This document shows positions 4,656 through 5,800 of a stretch of DNA of 5,800 bases, piece by piece. The stretch comes from Candidatus Parvarchaeota archaeon (lineage in GTDB: Archaea; Nanobdellota; Nanobdellia; Parvarchaeales; Parvarchaeaceae), in assembly GCA_027366075.1 (NCBI GenBank), contig DAHXLI010000054.1:1-5800 (forward strand), in the 5' to 3' direction. Each line of letters starts with the position of its first letter. Within the stretch, counting starts at the first letter, position 1. The translations under genes were made by a program, and so were the position numbers. The notes under the pieces are model-generated. The model had not been told where the DNA came from. It did not search any database and worked only from the letters and a program-made list of their open reading frames with translations.

Positions 4656-4883
4656 ATGGTTAAAGCTTTGGTACTAGTTGACATAGACCCTAATAAAAGC
4701 GAAGAGACGTTCAAAAAGATAAAATCAATGAATAGTGTAAAAGACGCCATGCAAGTTTACGGCGAATATGACGCTGCGTTTGTAATAGAAACCGAACACA
4801 CCGTTGATGTACAGGATTTCGTAAAAGCCGTAAGAAGATTGCAGGGGATTACAAGAACTGTCACGTTGCTGGAGTATACATGA
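4656..4883 (+). CDS. Stand-alone RAM-domain protein (Lrp/AsnC ligand-binding domain)
   Basis: This 75-residue protein is just the Lrp/AsnC effector-binding (RAM) domain, without the DNA-binding helix-turn-helix of full regulators. The ferredoxin-like beta-alpha-beta-beta-alpha-beta order is clear: strand VKALVLVDI (2-10), helix 14-25, the VKDAMQVYGEYDAAFVIE hairpin (28-45) with the family's GEYD turn, helix VQDFVKAVRRL (52-62), and last strand ITRTVTLLEY (65-74). Such small proteins oligomerise and bind amino acids or other small ligands, and may pair with full-length Lrp proteins; the ligand and partner cannot be read here. The TATA at -26 makes it leaderless. Its TGA overlaps the ATG of rpo10 (ATGA), so the two are probably co-translated. 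Confidence 0.9.
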   Translation: MVKALVLVDIDPNKSEETFKKIKSMNSVKDAMQVYGEYDAAFVIETEHTVDVQDFVKAVRRLQGITRTVTLLEYT

Positions 4884-5071
4884 TACCTATCAGATGTTAT
4901 AGTTGCGGAAAGCCCATAGCTCACCTTTGGGAAAAGTATAGGGATATAACAAAGAGCGAATCGCCTAAAGACGCATTGGACGAACTAGGCCTTAAAAGGT
5001 ATTGCTGCAGAGCGATATTCTTAGGCACGATAGACGAAGACAATATAATAAACTTCTCTAATTTAGATTAA
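4880..5071 (+). CDS. rpo10: DNA-directed RNA polymerase subunit Rpo10 (RpoN, Rpb10 homologue)
   Basis: This is the small zinc-bound subunit that, with Rpo3 and Rpo11, forms the assembly platform of archaeal RNA polymerase; it is the counterpart of eukaryotic RPB10. At 63 residues it has the normal length. The start MIPIRCYSCGKPIAHLWEKY and the later LDELGLKRYCCRAIF are diagnostic; the zinc ligands are C6, C9, C42 and C43 (zinc-bundle CxxC...CC). It is essential and not a sigma-54 factor despite the shared name RpoN. The start overlaps the stop of the RAM gene by 4 bases, so it lacks its own promoter here. It ends 30 bases from the stop of the convergent RfbH-like gene. This gene is the firmest evidence that the DNA is archaeal. 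Confidence 0.97.
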   Translation: MIPIRCYSCGKPIAHLWEKYRDITKSESPKDALDELGLKRYCCRAIFLGTIDEDNIINFSNLD

Positions 5072-5101
5072 ATTTATTAAATGCCGCGTCTAATTTTGGG
5101 A

Positions 5102-5800
5102 TTAAAACTTATCTAAGAATCCCGCGAAAGTGTCCTTTATCTTGTCTATGTGCTCTCTCCCTAAGCCTTGATTACAGCCGATAAGTAACCCGTTTTTCAT
5201 TATATAATCCGCGTTTGGAAACTTTTCTGCAAACTCCGGCGTTTTCAAATTCTTAAAGGCCGGCTGCCTCAAAACGTTTCCGGTAAACACCGGCCTCGTC
5301 TGGATATTATTTTCTTCTAAGTGTTTTACCATTTCTAGTCTACTAAATTTAGCGTTTTCTTTTATTGTTAAAGGAAATGCTAGCCACGCCGTATCCGTTT
5401 TCATCGCTTGTTCGGGGAGATTGAAGAAATCACTGTAATTAGAGAAAAACTGCCTGAGTTCAGAAAAGTTGTTTTTCCTTATTTTTATAAAATTTGGAAA
5501 TCTTTTTAATTGTTGTAGCCCGAATGCAGCGCTAATCTCAAGCGGTAAAAAATTATATCCCACTTCTTCGAATATAAATTTTGAATCGTATTGTATGCCG
5601 TCTATGTCCACACCAAATCTTTTATTTATGTCTTCAGACTCATCTACAGCAGAACTTCTCCCCCATCCACGCAATATCCTGGCTCGCCTATCTAAAGCGT
5701 CTTCGTTAACGCACAGCATGCCTCCGCCGCCAGCAGCGGTTATTATATGGGAACCATAAAAACTCGTCGTTGACATATGTGAATATTCGCCTGAAGATTT
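5102..5800 (-). CDS. rfbH: RfbH-like PLP-fold sugar-nucleotide 3-dehydratase (DegT/DnrJ/EryC1/StrS family), C-terminal 232 residues
   Basis: The frame continues past the right edge; an ATG at 5776 is internal (KSSGEYSHMSTTSFY is continuous family sequence), so this is a 5'-truncated view. The closest relatives I recognise are RfbH/DdhC (E1), which remove the C3 hydroxyl of CDP-4-keto-6-deoxyhexose on the way to 3,6-dideoxyhexoses. Matching stretches in fragment numbering are SFYGSHIITAAGGGG (13-27), RGWGR (44-48), GYNFLPLEISAAFGLQQL (81-98), and further on TAWLAFPLTI, NNIQTRPVFTGN, LRQPAF and FPNADYIM. The site of the PLP-binding Lys of aminotransferases is His18 (SFYGSH), as in E1 and ColD dehydratases, which argues against simple transamination. 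The Cys cluster that binds [2Fe-2S] just after WGR in E1 is absent here (WGRSSAVDESED). Exact product uncertain. Confidence 0.85.
   Translation of the reverse strand, partial: KSSGEYSHMSTTSFYGSHIITAAGGGGMLCVNEDALDRRARILRGWGRSSAVDESEDINKRFGVDIDGIQYDSKFIFEEVGYNFLPLEISAAFGLQQLKRFPNFIKIRKNNFSELRQFFSNYSDFFNLPEQAMKTDTAWLAFPLTIKENAKFSRLEMVKHLEENNIQTRPVFTGNVLRQPAFKNLKTPEFAEKFPNADYIMKNGLLIGCNQGLGREHIDKIKDTFAGFLDKF

Noticed and set aside
4550..4750. Minus-strand frame of 66 codons
   Set aside because: It overlaps the tRNA-Gly 5' end, both promoters and the RAM gene, and has low-complexity hydrophobic content from AT-rich DNA.
5469..5759. Plus-strand frame opposite the RfbH-like gene
   Set aside because: It is a shadow of a strongly conserved enzyme on the minus strand.
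5102..5776. Start of the RfbH-like gene at the ATG at 5776
   Set aside because: Family sequence continues upstream in frame to the window edge, and the known fold needs a further N-terminal domain part, so the ATG is internal.

Overview
The window looks like a stretch of an archaeal chromosome, possibly from a small-genome DPANN-type lineage. The firm evidence is a 63-residue RNA polymerase subunit Rpo10/RpoN with the CxxC...CC zinc site. Supporting evidence is two tRNA genes without an encoded CCA end, and TATA boxes about 26 bases ahead of several start codons, which suggests leaderless mRNAs. The lineage is an inference; nothing here fixes a phylum.

Layout, left to right. Positions 1-342 (minus) hold the N-terminal part of an unrecognised helical protein. 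Positions 364-2101 are a scrambled accessory island bounded by two near-identical 40-bp direct repeats. It contains a stem-loop and the N-terminal remnant of an IS110-family transposase (frameshifted, two active-site Asp codons lost). A very AT-rich FkbM-type methyltransferase gene runs tail-to-tail into that remnant and overlaps it. The last part, to 2101, is decayed sequence without a clear gene. Positions 2102-2598 (minus) carry a MazG/dCTP-pyrophosphatase-like enzyme and tRNA-Ser(CGA). Positions 2618-2935 (minus) hold the N-terminal third of a TnpB, cut off 19 bases before tRNA-Ser. Positions 3055-4131 (plus) encode a GT4-type glycosyltransferase. This is followed by a possible small two-helix membrane protein and tRNA-Gly(TCC) on the minus strand. 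Positions 4656-5071 (plus) are a two-gene unit: a stand-alone Lrp/AsnC RAM-domain protein overlapping rpo10 by 4 bases. Positions 5102-5800 (minus) hold the C-terminal two thirds or so of an RfbH-like, PLP-fold sugar-nucleotide 3-dehydratase that runs off the right edge.

How the genes fit: the housekeeping genes (rpo10, tRNAs, nucleotide pyrophosphohydrolase) are interleaved with surface-glycan genes (FkbM methyltransferase, glycosyltransferase, deoxysugar dehydratase) and transposon debris. This suits a cell-envelope glycan locus that has been remodelled by gene gain and loss. I see no complete mobile element, CRISPR array or recognisable defence system. The observations most worth a second look are the RfbH-like enzyme (active-site His but no Fe-S cysteines), the 40-bp repeat pair, the possible bridge-RNA remnant ahead of the IS110 fragment, and the IS110/FkbM junction.
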